64,000 bases of DNA from an uncultured Eubacteriales bacterium (lineage in GTDB: Bacteria > Bacillota > Clostridia > Oscillospirales > CAG-272): assembly GCA_934474225.1 (NCBI GenBank), contig CAKSLU010000001.1:1-64000 (forward strand), in the 5' to 3' direction. The position numbers and the translations under genes are program-made. Under the pieces are notes generated by a model that saw nothing but the letters and a program-made list of their open reading frames with translations, did not search any database and was not told where the DNA came from. This document shows, one piece after another, positions 46,801-52,886 of this stretch (within the stretch, counting starts at the first letter, position 1; each line of letters begins with the position of its first letter).

Positions 46801-47320
46801 CGGCAAATGGGACGCCTACGACATCAGTATGCCGCTGTACAGTGCAAAGCTGGAGGCAAATTACTTCCGGGATGTGAAAATGGTCGTCTCCGAGCTGACG
46901 CGCGCGGATGACAAGCCGATTCTGTTTGTCAGCGGTTCGTTTGACGATGCGGCGACGGTCGCGCTATATGAGACGGACGAGGTGCCCTCCGCTCTGCACG
47001 GCAGGAAGATTTTTGCCGGATACAAGGCGGAGATCAGCGCTGCGGCAGCAGAATCCTACACGGTGCGGTATCTGCCGCAGACCGAAAAGCACAGGGAGCT
47101 GTATGTTGTATACGGGGACAAGTGCGAAAAGGTGAAATATCGCGACTTCGGCAGTTATCTCGAATTCTCGGTGCCTGCCGCCGACTTTGCGCTGTATGAG
47201 GTGCAGACGGACATTTTCCCGTTTGTGCTCGGCGGCGTTTGCGGCGCAGCTCTGCTGCTCGGCATTTGCCTTCTTGCGGCGCACAGTCGCAGAAAAAAGA
47301 AAAAGACTGCAAAGCAATAA
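43796..47320 (+). CDS. Giant surface protein: GLUG repeats, long helical stalk, C-terminal membrane anchor
   Basis: An 1174-residue predicted surface protein starting at ATG 43796 with AAGGAG upstream. A signal peptide (LVAVCLAALVACAPLSVCA) is followed by beta-helical GLUG-type repeats at about 100-320 (GGIVGENSGLIEACSFSG, VGGIAGTV, TGGIVGYNFG), then roughly 420 residues (about 320-740) of Ala/Asp/Leu-rich helix likely forming coiled coils, then more GLUG repeats (about 760-930), two beta-rich modules, and a C-terminal membrane segment (about 1140-1157) ending in RRKKKKTAKQ. No LPXTG motif. Function unknown; the overlap with MMPL suggests a joint complex. Confidence 0.8.
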   Translation: MNRMRMQAAVRKLVAVCLAALVACAPLSVCAVTAADEAAETQETVSIGTAAEFLDFAEQCKTDTWSQGKHFVLTADIHLKDTAFESIPTFGGVFDGGGHTIDGLALKSNRAHVGLFRYVQESGIVRNLHVVGVVTPEGDARDVGGIVGENSGLIEACSFSGTVTGDTNVGGIAGTVTETGTVRACGFSGTVSGNSFTGGIVGYNFGTVEGAVNRGRVNTTAGDTEETIQDLNINLDAIRSTENVDTATDTGGICGLSKGRVVDCINYGSVGYRSVGYNTGGICGRQSGWMSGCENYGAVRGRKDVGGIAGQAEPYILLEYAEDVLEQINRVFDRVGDILDSSNLREDAALNAALDAVRDSTTDISDAAEKLSEDARRYADALTASVNEAADRLHTAIDEMTDVLDHFSAGMDKFSDAADSFSDCGDSMTAIIDAAKAAKEPLEEAGTDIDDAMQALEKTAKDFSDAFDKLHTGVSSMDEGMAALKAALHKLSDALGDHSDVAEPLDALDAAVGSVADSFGTLGDAADGLADALEALAEQGDVADGLNDLVASVRALAEKLQNIQAAFGDVSDALATLAEDFDAEAFEDSLAKFSSGFDALSKSIADLRLAAEDLQDAADELADVPDYAEDAIRSMQDGLDLLGDGADAFKDGLDGLSDITTELSEKEKIVLPSASEMFGDDPDAFFDKTDALSDAIETLRDSVGDKKDDFYGELDALQAEMRSLRDILKSAYDDSVRADEDGFVEDISDDGSESEARGRIANCKNAGTVDGDINVGGIVGSLAIEYDFDPEDDIKNNGDRTLKYTYKTKCTVVRCKNEGEVTAKKHNAGGIAGLMDFGSVYLCENRGDIATTDGDYTGGIAGKSAGIVRKSLALCNLTGGDYVGGIVGGGKTVSDCLALVHTDGSGRYAGSIAGDADTADLARNRFVSETLGGIDDVSYTGVAEAVDIDTFTAAAKQLLDAEVTFALTFVCDGKTVAVVPFTYGEAISTAQIPAVPTKDGYYGKWDAYDISMPLYSAKLEANYFRDVKMVVSELTRADDKPILFVSGSFDDAATVALYETDEVPSALHGRKIFAGYKAEISAAAAESYTVRYLPQTEKHRELYVVYGDKCEKVKYRDFGSYLEFSVPAADFALYEVQTDIFPFVLGGVCGAALLLGICLLAAHSRRKKKKTAKQ

Positions 47321-47323
47321 AAT

Positions 47324-47356
47324 AATGCCGGAAAGCATTGCTTTCCGGCATTTTTT
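47324..47356. terminator. Bidirectional terminator between GLUG and flavoprotein genes
   Basis: AATGCCGGAAAGC (47324-47336), ATT, GCTTTCCGGCATT (47340-47352), then TTTT. It ends the envelope operon and, on the other strand, the flavoprotein gene. Confidence 0.88.
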
Positions 47357-47976
47357 CAGCGGATGAAGTTTGTGCGGGCTTTCGGTTCGTAGGCGGGCGG
47401 CTCGATGCCCGCCTGCCTGCCGTTTTCCAGCAGGCGGCAGAGCCAGGCGATGTTCTCGCCCAGCGTGCGCATGGTTTGCAGGCCCTCTTCGTCACGCAGG
47501 ACATCTTCGGGGCGCGCACCGTGCACCTGATTCCAGTATTGCGAGGTTGCCACAATCATGTTGGAGATGCCGAAATATTGGTTGAGCTGCTCAAAGGTCG
47601 CCGTTGAGCCGCCGCGGCGACAGGAGACCACCGCCGCTGCAATTTTGTGCGCCATTTTCCCGCCGCCCGCGTAGAACAGACGGTTGAGAAAGGCGACAAG
47701 CTGCCCGGCTGGCGCAGAATAGTAGACCGGCGAGCCGATGACCAGCGCATCAAATTCGTCCAGGCGGTCAATCAGGCGGTTCACGCCGTCGTCAAAGACG
47801 CAGTGCCCGGTGTTTTTGCAGCCACCGCAGGCGACGCAGCCCTGCACAGGCTGTTTGCCGAGCCACATAAGCTCGGTTTCAATGCCGCGGGCACGCAAGG
47901 TTTTTTCCACTTCGCAAAGTGCCGTATAGGTGCAGCCGTGCTCATGCGGGCTGCCGTTCAGAAGAAGCGCTTTCAT
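47356..47976 (-). CDS. Iron-sulfur flavoprotein (NADPH-dependent FMN reductase fold)
   Basis: A 206-residue flavodoxin-like protein. LLNGSPHEHGCT is the FMN phosphate loop and ALVIGSPVYYSAPAGQLVAF the second FMN site. The compact cysteine motif C47-x2-C50-x2-C53-x5-C59 (GCVACGGCKNTGHC) matches the 4Fe-4S site of archaeal and clostridial Isf proteins, which transfer electrons to oxygen or peroxide. The usual extended C-terminus is present. Physiological partner unknown. Confidence 0.88.
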   Translation of the reverse strand: MKALLLNGSPHEHGCTYTALCEVEKTLRARGIETELMWLGKQPVQGCVACGGCKNTGHCVFDDGVNRLIDRLDEFDALVIGSPVYYSAPAGQLVAFLNRLFYAGGGKMAHKIAAAVVSCRRGGSTATFEQLNQYFGISNMIVATSQYWNQVHGARPEDVLRDEEGLQTMRTLGENIAWLCRLLENGRQAGIEPPAYEPKARTNFIR

Positions 47977-48053
47977 TTCCGTAACCTCCCGGATGTGTTT
48001 GCCTTGATTTTATCACAGAATATGCCCATGCGCAAGAAAAAATGTTTTTGCTG

Positions 48054-48082
48054 TTGACAATTTTGCGCAGCTGTGCTATGAT
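48054..48082 (+). promoter_or_regulatory. Promoter of the tRNA-Leu/tRNA-Ala unit
   Basis: TTGACA (48054-48059), 17 bases, TATGAT (48077-48082), about 33 bases before tRNA-Leu. Confidence 0.82.
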
Positions 48083-48114
48083 AACAACGGTGTGACGAGC
48101 ATAGCCTGCAATCT

Positions 48115-48198
48115 GCGGGTGTGGCGGAATTGGCAGACGCGCCGGATTTAGGATCCGGTGTCTCCGACATGCAGGTTCAAGTCCTGTCACCCGCACCA
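48115..48198 (+). tRNA. tRNA-Leu (anticodon TAG)
   Basis: Acceptor arm GCGGGTG pairs with CACCCGC, followed by A and an encoded CCA. The anticodon stem CCGGA/TCCGG encloses TTTAGGA with anticodon TAG. The T-arm reads GCAGG-TTCAAGT-CCTGT. A long variable arm (GTGTCTCCGACAT region) marks class II leucine tRNA. Confidence 0.95.
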
Positions 48199-48206
48199 AA
48201 TTTTAT

Positions 48207-48282
48207 GGGGCATTAGCTCAGCTGGGAGAGCGCAAGGTTCGCAATCTTGAGGTCAGGGGTTCGATCCCCCTATGCTCCACCA
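48207..48282 (+). tRNA. tRNA-Ala (anticodon CGC)
   Basis: Acceptor GGGGCAT pairs with ATGCTCC, keeping the G3:U70 identity pair of alanine tRNA, then A and an encoded CCA. The anticodon stem CAAGG/TCTTG holds TTCGCAA, anticodon CGC. The T-arm is AGGGG-TTCGATC-CCCCT. It lies 8 bases after tRNA-Leu and shares its promoter. Confidence 0.94.
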
Positions 48283-48326
48283 TAACGCAAAATGGCATCG
48301 CCGTGAGGCGATGCCATTTGCGTTAT
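48282..48326 (+). terminator. Long hairpin immediately after tRNA-Ala
   Basis: ATAACGCAA-A-ATGGCATCGCC (48282-48302), loop GTGA, GGCGATGCCATTTGCGTTAT (48307-48326): a 20-bp stem with one bulge. There is no T-tract, so it may be a processing or transcript-end structure instead of a classic terminator. Confidence 0.6.
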
Positions 48327-48486
48327 GTCGCGTGTGTTGGTGTTCGAAGCCCCTCAAACGCCGAACGGCGTTTGATATGCTTTGCGCCTATACATAGCAA
48401 CAACTTCGCGGTCACTTCGGCGCAAAGCGGGGGTTCACGATCCCCCGGGTAGCCTTTTACGGTATGCAACCGCCATTCGGCGGTTT
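48327..48486. repeat. Densely folded non-coding patch between tRNA-Ala and RHH gene
   Basis: Four dyads in 160 bases: TCAAACGCCG-AA-CGGCGTTTGA (48354-48375); GCTTTGCGCC (48379-48388) with GGCGCAAAGC (48419-48428); GGGGG-TTCACGAT-CCCCC (about 48429-48446); and AACCGCC-ATTC-GGCGGTT followed by TTTAT (about 48469-48486), a terminator on the plus strand. No ORF with a ribosome site is visible. It may be the remnant of an element inserted beside the tRNA. Confidence 0.5.
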
Positions 48487-48684
48487 TTATTCCTGCGCCA
48501 AAAATGCTTTGATTGCTTCTGTCAGTACCGATGCTTGCGAAACACCTTTTTCGGCGCATTTTGCCTTGAATGCTGCTACCGTATCTTTGGGAATCTTGAT
48601 GGTGATTTGTCCGTAGACCTTCGCATTGTAGCGGTTTTTGACCGCGGATGAAGTTTTTGTTTTTCTCGTTTCTGTTTCTGCCAT
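48487..48684 (-). CDS. Small ribbon-helix-helix protein, antitoxin-like
   Basis: A 65-residue protein from ATG 48684 with GAGGTG upstream. The C-terminal part, YGQITIKIPKDTVAAFKAKC followed by EKGVSQASVLTEAIKAFLAQ, has the strand-helix-helix pattern of Arc/CopG DNA-binding proteins; the N-terminus is Lys/Thr-rich. It is the second gene of a two-gene unit, 8 bases after the 53-residue gene, a layout like some toxin-antitoxin or plasmid-control cassettes. No toxin family is recognised. Confidence 0.65.
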   Translation of the reverse strand: MAETETRKTKTSSAVKNRYNAKVYGQITIKIPKDTVAAFKAKCAEKGVSQASVLTEAIKAFLAQE

Positions 48685-48692
48685 GATGCACC

Positions 48693-48854
48693 TCAAAACA
48701 GTTTTTCTTTTTCTACATATGCGCGCAAATCATCCAGTGTCGCACATATCTCTTTGTCAATCTTGTATTCCAGCGTGACCGTGCTCTTCTTGCATGTGAC
48801 GACCCATGACTTGACTTGCTCTGTAATCGTATAGCGCTTTTCTGCATTGTCCAT
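48693..48854 (-). CDS. 53-residue protein of unknown function, partner of the RHH gene
   Basis: Starts at ATG 48854 (MDNAEKRYTITEQVKSWVV) with AAGGAG 12 bases upstream. Strand-rich N-terminal half, then an acidic/basic helix (LDDLRAYVEKEKLF). No family recognised. It has its own promoter and precedes the RHH gene by 8 bases, so the two are co-expressed. Its base composition is lower in G+C than the flanking feoB gene. Confidence 0.5.
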   Translation of the reverse strand: MDNAEKRYTITEQVKSWVVTCKKSTVTLEYKIDKEICATLDDLRAYVEKEKLF

Positions 48855-48879
48855 TTTTACATAAAACTCCTTTTTTCTC

Positions 48880-48908
48880 AGTATAAAATACAGTTGTAAG
48901 CATGTCAA
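48880..48908 (-). promoter_or_regulatory. Promoter of the small two-gene cassette
   Basis: On the minus strand TTGACA (48908-48903), 17 bases, TATACT (48885-48880), 25 bases upstream of ATG 48854. Confidence 0.75.
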
Positions 48909-48954
48909 TATCTATTTGCAAAAATGTGTAATTTTGCGGCTATTTGTCGAGCAG

Positions 48955-51099
48955 TCATCCCCCGAAAAGCCTTGCCGCGGTTGCCACAAGGAAGCACACA
49001 ACCGCGCCGACGAGCGTGGGCAGCAGCACGGCGGCAAGCGTGTGGCGGAGGCTGCCGGTTTCCTTCCGGATGGTCATAACTGTGGTGGAGCAGGGCCAGT
49101 GCATCAGCGAAAACAGAATGGTACAGACGGCGGTCAGCGGCGTCCAGCCATTTGCCGTCAGAATTTCGCGTATGGCGGCAAGGTCGCCGACATCGGTGAG
49201 CGTCCCGCCCATGGTGTACGCCATGACGGCGATCGGAATGACGATTTCATTGGCGGGGAAACCGAGGATAAACGCCGTGAGAATGACACCATCCATGCCG
49301 AGCAAGCGTCCGAGCGGGTCAAGAAATGCGGCAATGTGCGCAAGCAGACTGGCATCGCCGACGGTCACATTGGCAAGCAGCCAAAGCAGCGCGCCGGCGG
49401 GCGCGGCAACAGCGGCGGCGCGTCCGAGCACAAACAACGTGCGGTCGAAGACCGAGCGCACGATAACCTTTCCGATTTGCGGGCGGCGATACGGCGGCAA
49501 CTCCAACGTAAAGGAAGAAGGCACGCCGCGCAGCAGCGTTTTGGAGAGCAGCCGGGAGGCAAAGAGCGTCATGCCGACGCCGAGCAGAATGACCGCAGTC
49601 AGCAGCAGTGCGGAGGCAAACGATGCGAAAATGCCGCCGGAAATGCCGACAAAAAAGATGCAGATCAGCGAAATCATGGCGGGAAACCGCCCGTTGCAGG
49701 GGACAAAGCTGTTGGTGAGCACGGCGATCAGCCGCTCGCGCGGCGAATCGATGATGCGGCAGCCGACCACGCCCGCCGCATTGCAGCCGAAGCCCATGCA
49801 CATGGTCAGCGCCTGCTTGCCGCAGGCACCGCAGCGCTTGAATGGGCGGTCGAGGTTGTAGGCAATGCGCGGCAGGTAGCCCGAGTCTTCCAAAATCGTA
49901 AACAGCGGGAAGAAAATGGCCATCGGCGGGAGCATCACGGCGACGACGGAGGACAGGACGCGGAAGATGCCGAGGACGAGCAGGTCATGCAGCCAGTTTG
50001 GCGTTTGCAGGTACAAGAGCAGTGCGGACAGCTTGCATTCCAGGAAGGAAAAAGCGGCGGAAAGCCATGCGGACGGCAGGTTCGCGCCGGAAATGGTGAG
50101 CCAGAAGACAAACAGCAGAAGCAAGAGCATGGCAGGGTAACCAAATCTACGCCCGGTCAGAATGGCGTCCAGCTTGCGGTCGCGCGCCGGATAACCGCCG
50201 CGCTTGTTTTGCGTGACGGCGGCGGCGATTTCCGCTGCGCGGCGAACCACGGTGGAGACGATTGCGTCTTTCAGCCGCTCGCCATCCAGATTGCCTGCCT
50301 GCAGAATGCGTTTTGCATCGTCAAGCGCCTCCGTCACTTCTGCATCGGTCAGCAGATTTTTTCCGCAGGCGAGGTTGATTTCATGCAGCATGGACGTGTC
50401 CGGGTCAAGCAGACGCAGCGCAAGCCAACGCGGCGAGAGCTTGTCGGAAAAGGGCGCAAGTGCTGGCAAAAGTGTATCCGCCGCGCGTTCGATGGCATCA
50501 TCGTAGCGAAGCTGCACTGCGGGCGGCGCAGTCGCATGTCCGACCATACTGTCCAGCGCGTCCGTCAGCGCCGTTAGGCTCTTTTTCCTGCGCGCCGCTG
50601 TGCCGACCGCCGGGACGCCGAGCAGAGCGGAGAGTTTTGCAAGGTCGATGTCGATGCCTTTTGACTTTGCCTCGTCCATCATATTGACGCAGACAAGCAC
50701 ATGCGGCGTGACCTCGAGCGTTTGCAGAACCAGTCCAAGCCCCCGCTCAAGGCAGGTCGCGTCGCACACCACAATGACCGCGTCCGGGTGACCGAAACAG
50801 ATAAAATTGCGCGCGACCTCCTCCTCGGCGGACTTTGCATAGAGCGAATAGGTGCCCGGAATATCGACGAGCGTATAACTGCGCGCCCGCGTCCTGCAGA
50901 TGCCTGCGGCGTTTGACACGGTCTTGCCGGACCAGTTGCCGGTGTGCTGATTCATCCCGGTGAGCGCGTTGAAAATGGTGCTTTTGCCGACATTGGGATT
51001 GCCGGCAAGCGCGACGGTGGCGGTATCGCGGCGCTGCGCCGCATCCGGGATGCCGCGGTCGAGCGCGCCGCGCCCGACCGCGCCGCGCGTCAGCCCCAT
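48955..51099 (-). CDS. feoB: Ferrous iron transporter FeoB
   Basis: A 714-residue iron(II) transporter. The N-terminal G domain has G1 GNPNVGKSTIFNALTG, the switch region HTGNWSGKTV, G3 DIPGTYSL and G4 NMMDEA. The membrane part includes paired Gate motifs (PLFTILEDSGYLPRIAYNLD, GFGCNAAGVVGCRIID, FVPCNGRFPAM) and about ten helices. The first ~25 residues (GLTRGAVGRGALDRGIPDAA) are an extra leader not typical of FeoB. It overlaps feoA by 10 bases. Confidence 0.95.
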   Translation of the reverse strand: MGLTRGAVGRGALDRGIPDAAQRRDTATVALAGNPNVGKSTIFNALTGMNQHTGNWSGKTVSNAAGICRTRARSYTLVDIPGTYSLYAKSAEEEVARNFICFGHPDAVIVVCDATCLERGLGLVLQTLEVTPHVLVCVNMMDEAKSKGIDIDLAKLSALLGVPAVGTAARRKKSLTALTDALDSMVGHATAPPAVQLRYDDAIERAADTLLPALAPFSDKLSPRWLALRLLDPDTSMLHEINLACGKNLLTDAEVTEALDDAKRILQAGNLDGERLKDAIVSTVVRRAAEIAAAVTQNKRGGYPARDRKLDAILTGRRFGYPAMLLLLLFVFWLTISGANLPSAWLSAAFSFLECKLSALLLYLQTPNWLHDLLVLGIFRVLSSVVAVMLPPMAIFFPLFTILEDSGYLPRIAYNLDRPFKRCGACGKQALTMCMGFGCNAAGVVGCRIIDSPRERLIAVLTNSFVPCNGRFPAMISLICIFFVGISGGIFASFASALLLTAVILLGVGMTLFASRLLSKTLLRGVPSSFTLELPPYRRPQIGKVIVRSVFDRTLFVLGRAAAVAAPAGALLWLLANVTVGDASLLAHIAAFLDPLGRLLGMDGVILTAFILGFPANEIVIPIAVMAYTMGGTLTDVGDLAAIREILTANGWTPLTAVCTILFSLMHWPCSTTVMTIRKETGSLRHTLAAVLLPTLVGAVVCFLVATAARLFGG

Positions 51100-51332
51100 A
51101 CGGCGCCTCCGCGCTCAACGGCAATCCGACTGCAGTCCTCGGCACGCAGGGCAATGACCGCGCCGCGAATCAGATAGGCGCGCGGGTCTCCTGCGGGGCT
51201 TCTGCCGACGCATTCAACCTCGGTGCCCTCAATCAGGCCCATGTCCAGCAGGCGGCGGCGAAGTGCGCCGCAGGTGCTTTGCGAAACGACGCGCGCGCGT
51301 TCGCCGGGTGCAATATCATTCAGGCAATACAT
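51090..51332 (-). CDS. feoA: Ferrous iron transport protein FeoA
   Basis: An 80-residue SH3-like protein: the CLNDIAPGERARVV start, then LRRRLLDMGLIEGTEVECVG and a C-terminal strand block (AYLIRGAVIALRAEDCSRIA). FeoA assists FeoB. Start ATG 51332 with GAGGT 10 bases upstream; longer in-frame starts cross the divergent regulatory region. Its end overlaps feoB. Confidence 0.92.
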   Translation of the reverse strand: MYCLNDIAPGERARVVSQSTCGALRRRLLDMGLIEGTEVECVGRSPAGDPRAYLIRGAVIALRAEDCSRIAVERGGAVWG

Positions 51333-51354
51333 AATTCTCGTGACCTCGTAATAC

Positions 51355-51375
51355 AAGTTTAGTGTTGGGAAACTT
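51355..51375. promoter_or_regulatory. Candidate DtxR-type operator between feoA and the DtxR gene
   Basis: AAGTTT (51355-51360), nine bases, AAACTT (51370-51375) in the 93-base divergent gap. An AT-rich dyad here is what a DtxR-family iron repressor would need to control both sides. Confidence 0.4.
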
Positions 51376-51425
51376 TCTTTCCTACTTCCATTGTATTGTG
51401 GAGCCCCGAATTTTGTGAGGAGATG

Positions 51426-51857
51426 ATGCATTTGAGCGCCGCGAATGGGTTTTACACGCTGAAGGGATACCAGCTGATTGAGAGCGACGAGCTGACGCCT
51501 GCCATGCAGGATTACCTTGAGATGATTTATCGCCTGTCGGCAAACAGCAGCATTGTGCGCATCAGCACACTGGCGGCGGAGCTGCATGTGCGCCCCTCGT
51601 CCGCCTCAAAGATGGCGTCGAACCTCGCGGAGGCCGGGTATATCCTCTATGCCCGCTACGGCTATATCCGCCTTGCCGAAAAAGGGCAGGAGACCGGGCG
51701 CTATCTGCTGCATCGGCATGAGGTCATCCATCGGTTTCTCTGCCTTGCCAATCATACAACGGATGAACTGAGGCAGACAGAGAAAATCGAGCATTTCCTC
51801 GATTTTCGCACCGTGCGGAACCTGGAAGCGCTGTGTGAGCGGCTGAAAGAAAAATAA
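51426..51857 (+). CDS. DtxR/MntR-family metal-dependent regulator
   Basis: About 143 residues: winged-helix domain (LTPAMQDYLEMIYRLSANSS, RISTLAAELHVRPSSASKMA) followed by the dimerisation/metal domain with HRHEVIHRFLCLA and HFLDFRTVRNLEALCERL. There is no C-terminal SH3-like domain, so it is the short MntR-like form. Placement divergent to feoAB suggests it senses iron. Start uncertain: ATG 51426 is only three bases after AGGAG; TTG 51432 is better spaced. Confidence 0.9.
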   Translation: MHLSAANGFYTLKGYQLIESDELTPAMQDYLEMIYRLSANSSIVRISTLAAELHVRPSSASKMASNLAEAGYILYARYGYIRLAEKGQETGRYLLHRHEVIHRFLCLANHTTDELRQTEKIEHFLDFRTVRNLEALCERLKEK

Positions 51858-51878
51858 AAAGCGCCATCGGCGCTTTTT
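51856..51878. terminator. Bidirectional terminator between DtxR and AraC genes
   Basis: AAAAAGCGCC (51856-51865), ATC, GGCGCTTTTT (51869-51878), then ATTTTTT. It overlaps the DtxR stop and lies five bases from the AraC stop on the other strand. Confidence 0.88.
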
Positions 51879-51883
51879 ATTTT

Positions 51884-52699
51884 TTACGTTAATGGGTCGG
51901 CACTGTAACGCTTGCGGTATTCACTGGGCGAGGTGCCGACCTCTTTTTTGAAGACAACGCTGAAATAATACAGGCTGGAAAAGCCGAGCGCTTCTGCGAT
52001 GTCGGTAAGCCGCTCGTTGCTGTAGCGCAGGCGCTCCTGTGCCTGCGTGATGCGCGCCATCGTGATGTATTTGACCGGCGAGATGCCGAAGGCGTCCCGA
52101 AAGGAGCGGCGGAAGTGCGATTCGCTCAGGTGCACGGCGCTTGCCACCTCGGCGATGTTCAGCGCCTCGTCGGCGATGTGCGCATCAATGTATTCGAGGG
52201 CGGCGTCCATGCGCTTGCGCTTGGCGGAGGGGAGGTAGGTCGCGCCGTGCGCCGAGCACAGAAAGTCGGAATAGGCGGCATACAGCATAGAGAGGCAGTC
52301 CACTTTGACCGTGGGGCGCTGCAGGCACCAGACTTCCCGCATGCGGCGGAACAGCTTTTCCGTATTCTTGCCGCCGACCGAGGGGTAGAGCGCGCAGCGC
52401 AGGGCGGTGCCCGACGGCAGTCGGAAGTCGAAATTCGCAAAAAAGACCACATAGGGCGCATCGTAAACATCCATAGAATAGACGCTGTCGCGGGCGAGGA
52501 AAAAGATGTCGCCCGGCTTTGCGTCAAAGGCGTAGCTGCCGAAATCATAGTGCGTCCTGCCGCTGATAACATAGATAAGGCCGTCCGAGCGCCGTCCGGG
52601 TGCGCGCGCCGGGATAAAACTTTTGTGAATCGTGGTGCTGACTGCGCGGTGAAATTTGTCGATAACAGGCGTAAGCGCCGACAGTTCTGCGTACTCCAA
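51884..52699 (-). CDS. AraC-family regulator with N-terminal cupin-like sensor
   Basis: A 271-residue regulator starting at TTG 52699, with GGAGG seven bases upstream; a longer frame to 52765 lies in the divergent promoter region. The N-terminal domain (GLIYVISGRTHYDFGSYAFD, KPGDIFFLARD) is the cupin-type ligand-binding fold; the C-terminal double HTH includes NIAEVASAVHLSESHFRRSF and LTDIAEALGFSSLYYFSVVF. Such regulators typically respond to sugars. It is divergent to the glycyl radical enzyme gene, its likely target. Confidence 0.92.
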   Translation of the reverse strand: MEYAELSALTPVIDKFHRAVSTTIHKSFIPARAPGRRSDGLIYVISGRTHYDFGSYAFDAKPGDIFFLARDSVYSMDVYDAPYVVFFANFDFRLPSGTALRCALYPSVGGKNTEKLFRRMREVWCLQRPTVKVDCLSMLYAAYSDFLCSAHGATYLPSAKRKRMDAALEYIDAHIADEALNIAEVASAVHLSESHFRRSFRDAFGISPVKYITMARITQAQERLRYSNERLTDIAEALGFSSLYYFSVVFKKEVGTSPSEYRKRYSADPLT

Positions 52700-52808
52700 A
52701 CCAATCACCTCCGGTTCTATTAAAGCAGAAAACAACAAACAAATCAAGCAATTTCGGAAAAACACACAACTTCAGGGTCGAAAATTATAAATCTGCGCGA
52801 AAGTCGGA

Positions 52809-52837
52809 TTTACAATTCACGCACAGGGGGCTATGCT
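52809..52837 (+). promoter_or_regulatory. Promoter of the glycyl radical enzyme operon
   Basis: TTTACA (52809-52814), 17 bases, TATGCT (52832-52837). Imperfect boxes suit an activator-dependent promoter; AAATC (52788-52792) and GATTT (52807-52811) form an inverted pair near the -35 box that the AraC protein might contact. Confidence 0.5.
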
Positions 52838-52886
52838 GTAGGCAGAAAAAGATTTCACCTTGGTGATTTACATGGAGGAAAAAATC

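Noticed and set aside
48429..48446. tRNA T-arm-like stem GGGGG-TTCACGAT-CCCCC
   Set aside because: The loop has eight bases, and no acceptor, D or anticodon arm can be built around it.
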